A stretch of 11,189 nt of DNA from CAISOG01 sp044375625 (lineage in GTDB: Bacteria; Pseudomonadota; Alphaproteobacteria; CAISOG01): contig JBILMH010000047.1 of assembly GCA_044375625.1 (NCBI GenBank), positions 1 through 11,189 on the forward strand. The letters run 5' to 3'. The notes beneath the pieces were generated by a model. It saw only the letters and a list, made by a program, of their open reading frames with translations. It was not told where the DNA came from and did not search any database. Shown piece after piece: positions 1 through 6,947 of this stretch (positions are counted from its first letter, which is position 1; the number at the start of each line of letters is the position of its first letter). The position numbers were made by a program, and so were the translations under genes.

Positions 1-257
1 TTGCCCAGCACAAAGGCATGGTTGGCGCTGAACACCATATCGGGCAAACCGTCGGCAGGTGGGATCAGCCGCACCCGCCAGCCCAGGGATTCGATGGTGT
101 CTTTCAGGGCGCCCCATTGCTGCGTGGCCTTGGCCAGCCAAACGTCTTTCTCCTGTGCCCACTGATCGGGGCGCATCCAGGGGTTGATGATATAGCTGAC
201 CTCATAAAAATCGGGGGCACACATCAAATATTCGGGAATGATTGGGGATGATGACAT
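1..257 (-). CDS. Dimethylargininase / arginine-deiminase-family hydrolase, N-terminal part
   Basis: The first 85 residues of a protein that continues past the left window edge. Visible stretches are EYLMCAPDFYEVSYIINPWM near residues 9-28 and LPDMVFSANHAFVLG at the edge. These match the N-terminal substrate-loop region of the amidinotransferase/dimethylarginine dimethylaminohydrolase superfamily, in which 'MCxPxxFxVxYxINPWM' and 'PDMVFxAN' are typical. Known members hydrolyse guanidino compounds such as methylarginines or arginine through a C-terminal Cys/His pair. That part lies outside the window, so the substrate cannot be assigned. The start is the ATG at 257, with an AAAGG element about 10 nt upstream. 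The gene diverges from rsmD across a 262-bp gap. Confidence 0.75.
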   Translation of the reverse strand, partial: MSSSPIIPEYLMCAPDFYEVSYIINPWMRPDQWAQEKDVWLAKATQQWGALKDTIESLGWRVRLIPPADGLPDMVFSANHAFVLG

Positions 258-519
258 CGAAAAAACCTTTTACCACGCCATTGAGACGGTTGGACAAAAT
301 GCCACATAAACGCCATTGCCTAGCCATGAAAGCCTGGCAAACTGATCCCGCAGAAAAAATTCTTGGTTGAAATCTGGCAAAATGGCAGAATCACATGATC
401 CGCCGTTTTTGTAGCCAGCTTTTTCGATTCTGACAACGACAAACCACAAATTCTGATTAAAAATTTTAACCTTTGGGCAGAATAATGAAACAAAAAGGCT
501 TACAAGATAGGATCAAGCC
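258..519. other. Divergent intergenic region between the DDAH-like gene and rsmD
   Basis: An AT-richer 262-bp gap that must hold promoters for both divergent genes. A weak sigma70-like pair for rsmD could be CTGACA at 430-435 with TGATTA at 454-459 (18-nt spacer), but the match is poor. I see no convincing terminator, RNA gene or operator here. Confidence 0.3.
509..512 (+). promoter_or_regulatory. Ribosome binding site of rsmD
   Basis: AGGA lies 7 nt before the ATG at 520. It supports this start, which is also where the family's conserved MRIIAG begins. Confidence 0.6.
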
Positions 520-1152
520 ATGAGAATTATCGCCGGCCAATTTAAGGGGCGGCAGCTGGCCACCCTGCCGCAGGGCAGTGAGGATTGGTTGCGCCCCACC
601 CGCGATCGGGTTAAGGAAACGCTGTTTCAACTGCTCAGCCATGGCGCGCTGGTTGCCAGCCACCTACCGCCGCTGGCCGACTGCTGGGTGGCCGATATGG
701 CCTGTGGCAGCGGCAATTTGGGGTTGGAGGCGTTATCGCGGGGCGCGGCGCATGTGGTGCTGATGGATCAACGGCCTGAGGCGTTGCAGCTGGCCGCCAG
801 CAATGCGGCGCGGCTAAAGCTGGCCTGCCCTGGCGCAACGCTAACCCTGATGCGGGGGGATTTGCGCCGCCTGCCCCCCGCGCCCCAGCCGTGCCACCTG
901 ATTCTGCTGGATCCCCCCTATGGCCAGGGGCTGGTCGATGCCGCGCTGATACAGATGACGGATCGTGGCTGGTTGCAGCCCGGCGCGCTGGTGGTGGCCG
1001 AAACAGGGCGGACGGAGGGGGTCGCGCTGCCCACGGGTTGGCAGCTGGTGGATCAACGGCTAATTGGCGAGAGCCGCCTGAGTTTTCTGCTGACGCCGAT
1101 CCAACCACCGCTCAAAGAACAGGTAAATGACGGGGGTGATGTACAGGGTTAA
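520..1152 (+). CDS. rsmD: 16S rRNA (guanine(966)-N(2))-methyltransferase RsmD
   Basis: A 210-residue protein with the RsmD layout. It has N-terminal MRIIAGQFKGRQL (1-13), then RPTRDRVKETLF (25-36), the SAM-binding glycine motif VADMACGSGNLGLEAL (57-72) with acidic D83 after the second strand, and the catalytic DPPY (131-134). RsmD methylates G966 of 16S rRNA on the small-subunit particle using S-adenosylmethionine. Length is close to the family norm of about 185-200. The usual C-terminus ends near RLIGESRLSFLL (180-191), so the last ~19 residues are an extension. That extension lies entirely within a convergent 93-bp overlap with the efflux permease gene on the other strand, suggesting the rsmD stop was lost or displaced. 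The motif loop reads MACGSG rather than the common FAGSG, a mild variation. Identification is secure. Confidence 0.95.
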   Translation: MRIIAGQFKGRQLATLPQGSEDWLRPTRDRVKETLFQLLSHGALVASHLPPLADCWVADMACGSGNLGLEALSRGAAHVVLMDQRPEALQLAASNAARLKLACPGATLTLMRGDLRRLPPAPQPCHLILLDPPYGQGLVDAALIQMTDRGWLQPGALVVAETGRTEGVALPTGWQLVDQRLIGESRLSFLLTPIQPPLKEQVNDGGDVQG

Positions 1153-4100
1153 CAGCTGTGAGGTTAGCAGGCCGCCCACCACCGCAATCCCCAACGGTTG
1201 CCGCAGCTCTGACCCCGCCCCAATCCCCAGCGCGATTGGCAGCGTGCCGAAAATGGCCGCCATCGTGGTCATCATGATCGGGCGAAAGCGTAGCAGGCAG
1301 GCCTGGTGAATCGCCACCTCCGCACTTTCCCCCCTTGCCCTAGCCCCAATCGCAAAATCCACCATCATGATGGCGTTTTTCTTGACGATACCGATTAACA
1401 GGACGATGCCGATAATGGCAATCACGCTTAAGTCCATCTTGAACAGCCACAACACCCCCAACGCCCCTAAGCCCGCTGAGGGTAATCCCGACAGGATGGT
1501 GACGGGGTGAATAAAGCTTTCGTACAACATGCCCAAAATGATGTAGATAACCGCCACCGCCAGCAGCAGCAGCAAGCCCTGCCCCGCTGCGGAATCTTGG
1601 AAAGCCTGCGCCGTACCCTGGAAGCTGGTAATGATGCTGTCTGGCACCCCAAATTTGGCCTTCATCCCATCAATCTTGCTGACCGCCTGGCTAAGAGCTG
1701 TGCCAGCGGCCAGGTTAAAGGAAATCGTCACCGACGGTAATTGCCCCTGGTGGTTAATCGACAACGGCCCCGTCCCCTGCACCAACGTCGCGACGCTATC
1801 CAACGGCACCAGCTGACCATCCTTACTGCGCACAAACAGCTTTTTGATATCCTCAGGCGTTTGTTGGCCGTCGGCCTTTGCCTCCAACACCACTTGATAG
1901 TCGTTGGATGGCGTGTACAGCGTCGCGGCCTGCGCCGTGCCAAAAGCGGCGTACAGTGCCTGACGGATATCTTGGTAGGTCAGGCCGAGGCTGGCCGCCT
2001 TTTGCTGATCCACCACCAGGCGGGCTTCCAAGCTTTTCAGCTGCAAATCGGTGCTGACATCCTGAAACCCTGGCGTTTTGGCCATTTCGACCTGCAACTT
2101 CTCTGCCCAGCCGTACAATTCCTGCAAATCACTGCCCTGCAGGGTGTATTGGTACAACGCCTTGCTAAGCCGTCCGCCGATTTGGATGTTCTGAATCGGC
2201 TGCATAAAGACATTCAGCCCCTGCACCTGCGCCAATTGACCGCGCAGGCGTTGAATGATTGCGCCAGCGGGGGGTCGATCGCCGTGCGGGGTCAGGCCAA
2301 AGAAAATGCGGCCAGAATTCAGCGCGCCGCGCCCACCGCCTAACGCAAAAAAGACATTTTCAACCGCGGGATCCTGGGCGATAATGGCGGCCGCCTGTTT
2401 CTGCTTCTCCACCATGGCGTCATAGGAAATATCCTGCGACGCCTCTGTAATCGCAAAGACAAAGCCGGTATCCTCAAGCGGGAAAAACCCTTTGGGCATG
2501 GCGTTAAAGGCCAGGATGGTGGCCAACAGGCTGGCCAGCACGCTGATCAGGGTTAGGCGTTGATGCCGCAGCACCCAATCCAGGCTGCGTTCATACAGGC
2601 GGTGCAACCAGTTAAAGCCCGCCTCCAACCGCTGCCCCAGCGCCGATTCCTGTTCATGAGAGTCCTCAGCGTCCGCCCCATTCCCCGCCGCCTTCTTATG
2701 CGGTTTTAACCAACGGCTGCACAACATCGGGGTCAGGGTTAGGGAGATAAAGCCAGACAGCAGGATGGCGACGCTGATCGTCACCGCAAACTCACGGAAC
2801 AGCCGCCCAACGATGCCGCCCATGAACAACACGGGCAGAAACACCGCCACCAGCGAAAAGGTGATCGAGATAATGGTAAAACCAATTTCGCCAGAGCCCT
2901 TAATGGCCGCCTCCATCGGCGACATCCCCTCCTCAATATAGCGCACGATGTTTTCCAGCACGACGATGGCATCGTCCACCACAAAGCCGACGCACAGGGT
3001 AAGCGCCAGCAGGGAAATGTTGTTGATGCTAAAGCCAAACAGCGCCATCGCGCCATAGGTGGTGATGATCGACAGCGGCACGGCAATGGCGGGAATCAAC
3101 GTGGCCGATCCCTTACGCAAAAACAAAAAGATGACCCCCACCACCAACAGAATGGTCAGCAACATGGTCAGCTGCACATCATGCAACGATTCCTTAACCG
3201 CCACCGAACGGTCAAACAGGGGGGTCAGCTCAATCGACGGCGGAATCTGGCTGCGAAAGGTGGGCAGCAGGTCGCGTACCCGTTGCACCACCTCAATCGT
3301 ATTGGCGTCGGGCTGGCGCTGAATCGCAATCACCACCGCGTTTTTGCCGTTGATGCTGCCGATGGCCCGCAAATCCTCCACCGAATCGGTGACGGTGGCC
3401 ACATCGTTCAGCCGCACGGGGGCACCGTTGCGCCAGGTGACAATCAGCGGGCGAAAGCCCTCGGCGTTGCTGGGCTGTCCCGCCACCTTAAGGTTAAACA
3501 GCTGTTTTTGGCCATTGATGGTGCCAACCGGCGCGTTGCTGGCGGCGCCCGCCAGCGCGTCTTTCAGCTCCGCAAAGGTCAGATCGTGGGCGGCCAGCGC
3601 CTGTGGATCGGCCTGCACCCGCACCGCGTATTTCTGCGCCCCATACAGCTGCACCTGCGCCACGCCAGGCAGGGTGGAGATGCGTTGCGCCATCAGGGTG
3701 TCGGCGTATTCGTTAACGGTTGAGATCGGCACGGTATCCGACGAAACCGCGACAAACAGAATCGGCTGATCGGCGGGGTTGACCTTTTGGAACGACGGCG
3801 GCGTGGTCATTTCAGGCGGCAGTTTGCGCAAACTGGCTGAAATCGCCGTTTGAACATCCAAGGCCGCGCCATCAATGTTGCGATCCAGATCGAATTGCAG
3901 GGTGATTTGGGTGCTACCCAAAAAGCTGGTGGAGGTGATCGCGTTGATCCCCGAAATCGTCGAAAATTGCCGCTCCAACGGGGTCGCGACGGAGGAGGCC
4001 ATGGTCTCAGGGCTGGCACCCGACAGGCTGGCGGTGACTTGGATGGTCGGGAAATCCACCCGCGGCAGGGCGCTGACCGCTAGGCTGTTATAGCCCGCCA

Positions 4101-4176
4101 GGCCAACGACAATCATCGCCAGGGTCAACAGAGTGGTGAAAACTGGCCGATGGATGCAAAAGGCGGAAATGTTCAT
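1060..4176 (-). CDS. RND multidrug efflux permease (HAE1 family, MdtB/MdtC-like)
   Basis: A 1038-residue inner-membrane proton/drug antiporter of the HAE1 RND family, of full normal length. PRVDFPTIQVTASLSGASPE (39-58) followed by TMASSVATPLERQF (58-71) is the MdtB/MdtC signature. TM1 is at about 12-30 and TM2-6 at about 335-490. The hydrophilic porter loops are at about 31-335 and 560-865, and the last TM block is at about 865-1021. The proton relay residues are present: DD at 401-402 in GFVVDDAIVVLEN, and Lys at 932/933 in LIGIVKKNAIMMVDF. GSELRQPLGIAVVGG (988-1002) is also typical. Its ATG overlaps the stop of the adaptor gene by 4 bp, so the two form a translationally coupled operon. E. 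coli MdtBC uses two different permeases; here there is only one, so it probably forms a homotrimer (inference). It should need a TolC-type channel encoded elsewhere. The 3' end runs 93 bp into rsmD on the other strand. Confidence 0.95.
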   Translation of the reverse strand: MNISAFCIHRPVFTTLLTLAMIVVGLAGYNSLAVSALPRVDFPTIQVTASLSGASPETMASSVATPLERQFSTISGINAITSTSFLGSTQITLQFDLDRNIDGAALDVQTAISASLRKLPPEMTTPPSFQKVNPADQPILFVAVSSDTVPISTVNEYADTLMAQRISTLPGVAQVQLYGAQKYAVRVQADPQALAAHDLTFAELKDALAGAASNAPVGTINGQKQLFNLKVAGQPSNAEGFRPLIVTWRNGAPVRLNDVATVTDSVEDLRAIGSINGKNAVVIAIQRQPDANTIEVVQRVRDLLPTFRSQIPPSIELTPLFDRSVAVKESLHDVQLTMLLTILLVVGVIFLFLRKGSATLIPAIAVPLSIITTYGAMALFGFSINNISLLALTLCVGFVVDDAIVVLENIVRYIEEGMSPMEAAIKGSGEIGFTIISITFSLVAVFLPVLFMGGIVGRLFREFAVTISVAILLSGFISLTLTPMLCSRWLKPHKKAAGNGADAEDSHEQESALGQRLEAGFNWLHRLYERSLDWVLRHQRLTLISVLASLLATILAFNAMPKGFFPLEDTGFVFAITEASQDISYDAMVEKQKQAAAIIAQDPAVENVFFALGGGRGALNSGRIFFGLTPHGDRPPAGAIIQRLRGQLAQVQGLNVFMQPIQNIQIGGRLSKALYQYTLQGSDLQELYGWAEKLQVEMAKTPGFQDVSTDLQLKSLEARLVVDQQKAASLGLTYQDIRQALYAAFGTAQAATLYTPSNDYQVVLEAKADGQQTPEDIKKLFVRSKDGQLVPLDSVATLVQGTGPLSINHQGQLPSVTISFNLAAGTALSQAVSKIDGMKAKFGVPDSIITSFQGTAQAFQDSAAGQGLLLLLAVAVIYIILGMLYESFIHPVTILSGLPSAGLGALGVLWLFKMDLSVIAIIGIVLLIGIVKKNAIMMVDFAIGARARGESAEVAIHQACLLRFRPIMMTTMAAIFGTLPIALGIGAGSELRQPLGIAVVGGLLTSQLLTLYITPVIYLFFERWLDRRQQKTQAALAN

Positions 4177-5399
4177 GGTTTGGCCGCGTTCGGGTCTTTG
4201 GGCTGCCCAGTTGGCTGCCCCGCATCAGGGGTAGAGGCAGGGGTAGGGGCAGGGGCAGGGGCAGGAGCTGCCACCACCACCCCCTCACTGACCCGCAGCA
4301 GGCCATCGGTAATCACCTGTTCCCCCGCGTCCAGACCCTGCTGCACAATCGCCAAATTGCCCGCCACCCGCGCCAGATCAATCGGGCGACGGACAGCCTT
4401 TTGATCAGCGGGGTTGACCACAAACACAAAATGCTTGCCCTCATCCCCCTGCACCGCGGCGGCGGGGATGGTCAGCACCTGTTGATCGGTGCCCAGCGAT
4501 AGCTGCGCATTGACAAACATCCCTGGCCACAGTTTTTCGTCGTTGTTGGCAAAGCCAGCACGGGCGACAAAGGTGCCGTTGCCCGCATCAATGGCGTTGT
4601 CGATATAGTCCAACTTGCCCTGCCCCAAATCGGGTTGACCATTGCGTCGCACGGTTACCGCTAACGACTCGGCAGCCATCGCCGTCCGCAGCGCGTCGTA
4701 ATAGCGTTGGGGAATCGCCATCTGCACCCGAATCGGCTGAATCTGGTTGATGGTGACCAACGGTTGCGGATCATTGGCCTTAACATTGTTGCCCAGGGTG
4801 ACGTTGATGGTGCCCGCCCGCCCCGTAATCGGGCTGGCAATTTTGGTATAGCCCAACAGCACCCTGCTGTTTTCCCGTCCCGCCGCCGCCGCGTTCAGAT
4901 CGGCCTGCGCGCTGGCATAGGTCGCCTTGGCGCTGTCCAGATAGGATTGGGCGACGTTGTTGCCGGCGAACAGCTTTTGCGCCCGTTCGTATTGCAGGCG
5001 GGCATTTTCCAACTGCGCCTTGGCCTTGGCCCAATCGGCCTCCTGCTGATTGACCTGCGCGGTTAGGGCGCGATTATCCAGCTCAAACAGCACTTGGCCA
5101 GCCTGCACCAGATCGCCATCATGAAACTTCACCGCCGCCAGCTGGGAATCCAGGCGCGATTTGATCGCCACCGTTTGGTTGACGACCACCGTCCCGACCA
5201 GCTCAACCGTCAGCGGCACATCGGCGCGCGCCGCGGCGGCAATGGTCACCAAAACTGGCTTAGGCGCACCCGCCGCAGGGGCGGCCTGATGATGCTGATA
5301 GCGCCAGCCTAAGCCGATCAGCACCAGCAGAAGCAGCAGTTGCAGGCGGCGGCTATCGCGCAACGGATGCCACCAGCGATGGGTTCGAAAAGTTGTCAT
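4173..5399 (-). CDS. RND efflux periplasmic adaptor subunit (MdtA-like membrane fusion protein)
   Basis: A 408-residue adaptor linking the inner-membrane pump to an outer-membrane channel. One N-terminal hydrophobic segment (LQLLLLLVLIGLGW, about 19-32) follows a basic stretch and has no lipobox cysteine, so it is probably a membrane anchor. VVVNQTVAIKSRLDSQL (71-87) and VKFHDGDLVQAGQVLFELD (90-108) form the first lipoyl half-motif. Residues 110-180 are Ala/Gln/Lys-rich coiled-coil hairpin. TKIASPITGRAGTINVTLGN (185-204) is the second lipoyl half-motif, followed by beta-barrel and membrane-proximal domains to about 377. The C-terminal tail (378-408) is an Ala/Pro/Thr repeat encoded by a hexanucleotide tandem repeat. 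The ATG at 5399 is the only plausible start: reading back, the frame reaches TAG at 5433-5435 without another start codon. No clear Shine-Dalgarno sequence precedes it. First gene of the efflux operon. Confidence 0.93.
   Translation of the reverse strand: MTTFRTHRWWHPLRDSRRLQLLLLLVLIGLGWRYQHHQAAPAAGAPKPVLVTIAAAARADVPLTVELVGTVVVNQTVAIKSRLDSQLAAVKFHDGDLVQAGQVLFELDNRALTAQVNQQEADWAKAKAQLENARLQYERAQKLFAGNNVAQSYLDSAKATYASAQADLNAAAAGRENSRVLLGYTKIASPITGRAGTINVTLGNNVKANDPQPLVTINQIQPIRVQMAIPQRYYDALRTAMAAESLAVTVRRNGQPDLGQGKLDYIDNAIDAGNGTFVARAGFANNDEKLWPGMFVNAQLSLGTDQQVLTIPAAAVQGDEGKHFVFVVNPADQKAVRRPIDLARVAGNLAIVQQGLDAGEQVITDGLLRVSEGVVVAAPAPAPAPTPASTPDAGQPTGQPKDPNAAKP
4230..4265. repeat. Hexanucleotide tandem repeat in the 3' end of the adaptor gene
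   Basis: Six consecutive 6-bp units: GGTAGA, GGCAGG, GGTAGG, then GGCAGG three times. On the coding strand they encode alternating Ala-Pro/Thr-Pro residues in the adaptor's C-terminal tail. Unit gain or loss keeps the reading frame, so tail length may vary between strains. Confidence 0.85.
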
Positions 5400-5441
5400 A
5401 GGGCGAAAAGTCTGTTGGGAAATCGTGGCAAGCTAGCCCTG

Positions 5442-5456
5442 GTTATAGCGGATAAC
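5442..5456. promoter_or_regulatory. Short dyad upstream of the efflux operon
   Basis: GTTAT-AGCGG-ATAAC is a perfect 5-bp inverted repeat with a 5-bp spacer, 43 bp before the adaptor ATG. On the minus strand it contains TATAAC, a possible -10 element, though no good -35 box is visible at 17 bp. It could be a repressor operator for the pump, but a dyad this short can arise by chance. Confidence 0.25.
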
Positions 5457-5485
5457 AGCGGGGTTTGATAGGGCTGCGTTGCCCC

Positions 5486-5496
5486 CTTATCGATCG
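5486..5496. repeat. 11-bp direct repeat flanking fic, copy 1
   Basis: CTTATCGATCG lies 27 bp beyond the fic stop, in the leader of the efflux operon. An identical copy is at 6725-6735 on the other side of fic. It could be a regulatory site or a remnant of insertion, or it could be chance. Confidence 0.35.
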
Positions 5497-5522
5497 TGCC
5501 AACATCAGATCCCAGCATTGGG

Positions 5523-6662
5523 TTACAGATCCTCTGCCCGCACGGTCTCAATCGGCTTGATTGGGATGGTGAGATAATAGCGAGTCGCTTTGCGTTCCCC
5601 CGTTCGATGCAGCACGCCAAGTTCGACCAGATCGACCAGATCGCGGGTGCTGGTAGCCGGCGGCGCCCCCGTAATCCGCCTGTAATTGCCCGCGCTTAAT
5701 CCCCCAACAAAGCCGTCTGGACCAGCGGCAAACAGGCGGAGCACGGCTTTTTCCTGGCGCGGATTCAGCCGCTCACCCACACGGTTTAACAGCTTGGCCT
5801 TATGCAGAATGAACTCGACCAGGGCGAGGCTGCGACGCTGCGCCTCAATCACGGCAGCGGCAAACCACAGCAGCCAGTCGGTGATTTCCAGGGTTTGGCT
5901 GGCTTGTTCAAGACGATGATAGTATTGCTTGCGCCGGCGCAGCAATGTCCCCGCAACGGCGGTTAGGGTTGGAATCGACAGGCCTTGTGCCAAAGATTTC
6001 TCGATAATCGCGCGGCCAATACGGCCGTTGCCATCTTCAAAGGGATGGATGCTTTCAAACCACAAATGGGCAATGCCAGCGCGGGTAATTGGCGGCAAAG
6101 GGTGGTTGCCAGCGGGGCTGGTATCGTGCAGCCAGGCAAGGAATCGATCCATCTCTGCGGGCACTTGCTTCGACGGCGGCGCCTCAAAATGGACATGGGC
6201 GGCATAGTCAGCCCCCGATACAATCTGCATCGGGTCGGCGTGGCGGCGATAGCGGCCAATATCGGTCAGATCGCGCCGGCCATTGGTGACCATCTGGTGC
6301 CAGGCAAACAGGGTTTCATGGTCAAGCGGCGCAATCAGATTGCGATAGAGCGCCACCATCATTTCCGCAATCCCCGCTTCGGCCGGTTCAGATTTGCGGC
6401 GTTCAACCGCAAGGCCTAGCTGGCGACGGATGGATGCCTGAACGCTGTCGCGATCCAACACTTCCCCTTCGATGGCGGACGTATCGATAGCCTCCAGGCA
6501 CATGACCTCAATGGTCAATGCCTGCCTATCCCCCTCCTCCAGGTGCCGCCCAACGCCGATAACCAGACCCGCATTCTCTGCAAAGATCCGCTCCGCTTGA
6601 GCAAGCCTGGCTGCATCCCAGGTGAATGTCGGCCATCCCGGCTGTTGCCAATTCCAGATCAT
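5523..6662 (-). CDS. Fic family protein (putative AMP-transferase) with N-terminal inhibitory motif and winged helix
   Basis: A 379-residue Fic protein. The catalytic motif HPFEDGNGRIGR is complete at 206-217 (H206 as base, D210 for metal, N212/R214/R217 for phosphate binding). Fic enzymes usually transfer AMP from ATP to a hydroxyl side chain of a target protein. TSAIEG (61-66) fits the class II inhibitory consensus (S/T)xxxE(G/N), so the enzyme is probably self-inhibited through E65. The N-terminus MIWNWQQPGWPTFTW resembles the DUF4172 domain common in this subfamily. Residues about 300-368 (PRQEKAVLRLF...TRDLVDLVELGVLHRTG...TRYYLT) look like a winged helix-turn-helix, suggesting DNA binding. 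The start ATG at 6662 has AAAGGTGGGG a little upstream. Repeats that look like an operator overlap the start region, consistent with autoregulation (inference). No separate antitoxin ORF is seen. The target is unknown. Confidence 0.9.
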   Translation of the reverse strand: MIWNWQQPGWPTFTWDAARLAQAERIFAENAGLVIGVGRHLEEGDRQALTIEVMCLEAIDTSAIEGEVLDRDSVQASIRRQLGLAVERRKSEPAEAGIAEMMVALYRNLIAPLDHETLFAWHQMVTNGRRDLTDIGRYRRHADPMQIVSGADYAAHVHFEAPPSKQVPAEMDRFLAWLHDTSPAGNHPLPPITRAGIAHLWFESIHPFEDGNGRIGRAIIEKSLAQGLSIPTLTAVAGTLLRRRKQYYHRLEQASQTLEITDWLLWFAAAVIEAQRRSLALVEFILHKAKLLNRVGERLNPRQEKAVLRLFAAGPDGFVGGLSAGNYRRITGAPPATSTRDLVDLVELGVLHRTGERKATRYYLTIPIKPIETVRAEDL

Positions 6663-6717
6663 GATTGATACACCCCACCTTTATCAATCACAATACCCCA
6701 TATTTATGATTGATAAA
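6662..6717. promoter_or_regulatory. Putative operator: three copies of TGATTGATAAA upstream of fic
   Basis: TGATTGATA is at 6662-6670 (overlapping the fic start codon), TTTATCAATCA at 6680-6690, and TGATTGATAAA at 6707-6717. The last two are perfect 11-bp inverted copies separated by 16 bp. The first is a 9-bp match in the same orientation as the third. The array covers the likely promoter, ribosome-binding site and start codon, as expected of an autorepressor operator. The winged helix of the Fic protein is the obvious candidate binder (inference). Confidence 0.55.
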
Positions 6718-6724
6718 AGGGATT

Positions 6725-6735
6725 CTTATCGATCG
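6725..6735. repeat. 11-bp direct repeat flanking fic, copy 2
   Basis: CTTATCGATCG, identical to 5486-5496, lies 62 bp upstream of the fic start and just outside the three-copy operator-like array. Confidence 0.35.
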
Positions 6736-6854
6736 CGTCGCTAACAGGATGGGGACGATCCACGCCTAATGGCGCTCTGTACCGCCCCTCTCCTTCCCTA
6801 GCACCTAACCCCTTCATTGTGTGACCAAACATATAAAAGGGGGCGGCAGCGGGG

Positions 6855-6892
6855 AAAAAAGAGATAAGGGGGTGGGGGGCGTTACCCCAACC
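6855..6892 (-). terminator. Probable Rho-independent terminator of the restriction-modification gene
   Basis: On the minus strand, GGTTGGGG and CCCCCACC pair at seven of eight positions around a loop of about 6 nt (6871-6892). CCC and a T-rich run TTATCTCTTTTTT follow (6855-6867). It starts 55 nt after the methyltransferase-nuclease stop and would separate that gene from fic. The stem has one mismatch and the T-run is interrupted. Confidence 0.45.
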
Positions 6893-6947
6893 GATCTAGC
6901 GGTTGTAATAGGCGGCAAAGCTGGCCAATGTATATTTTGATGTTCAA

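Noticed and set aside
635..1108. Open frame on the minus strand inside rsmD
   Set aside because: Antisense to rsmD, Pro/Ala/Arg-rich low-information sequence, no ribosome-binding site or domain.
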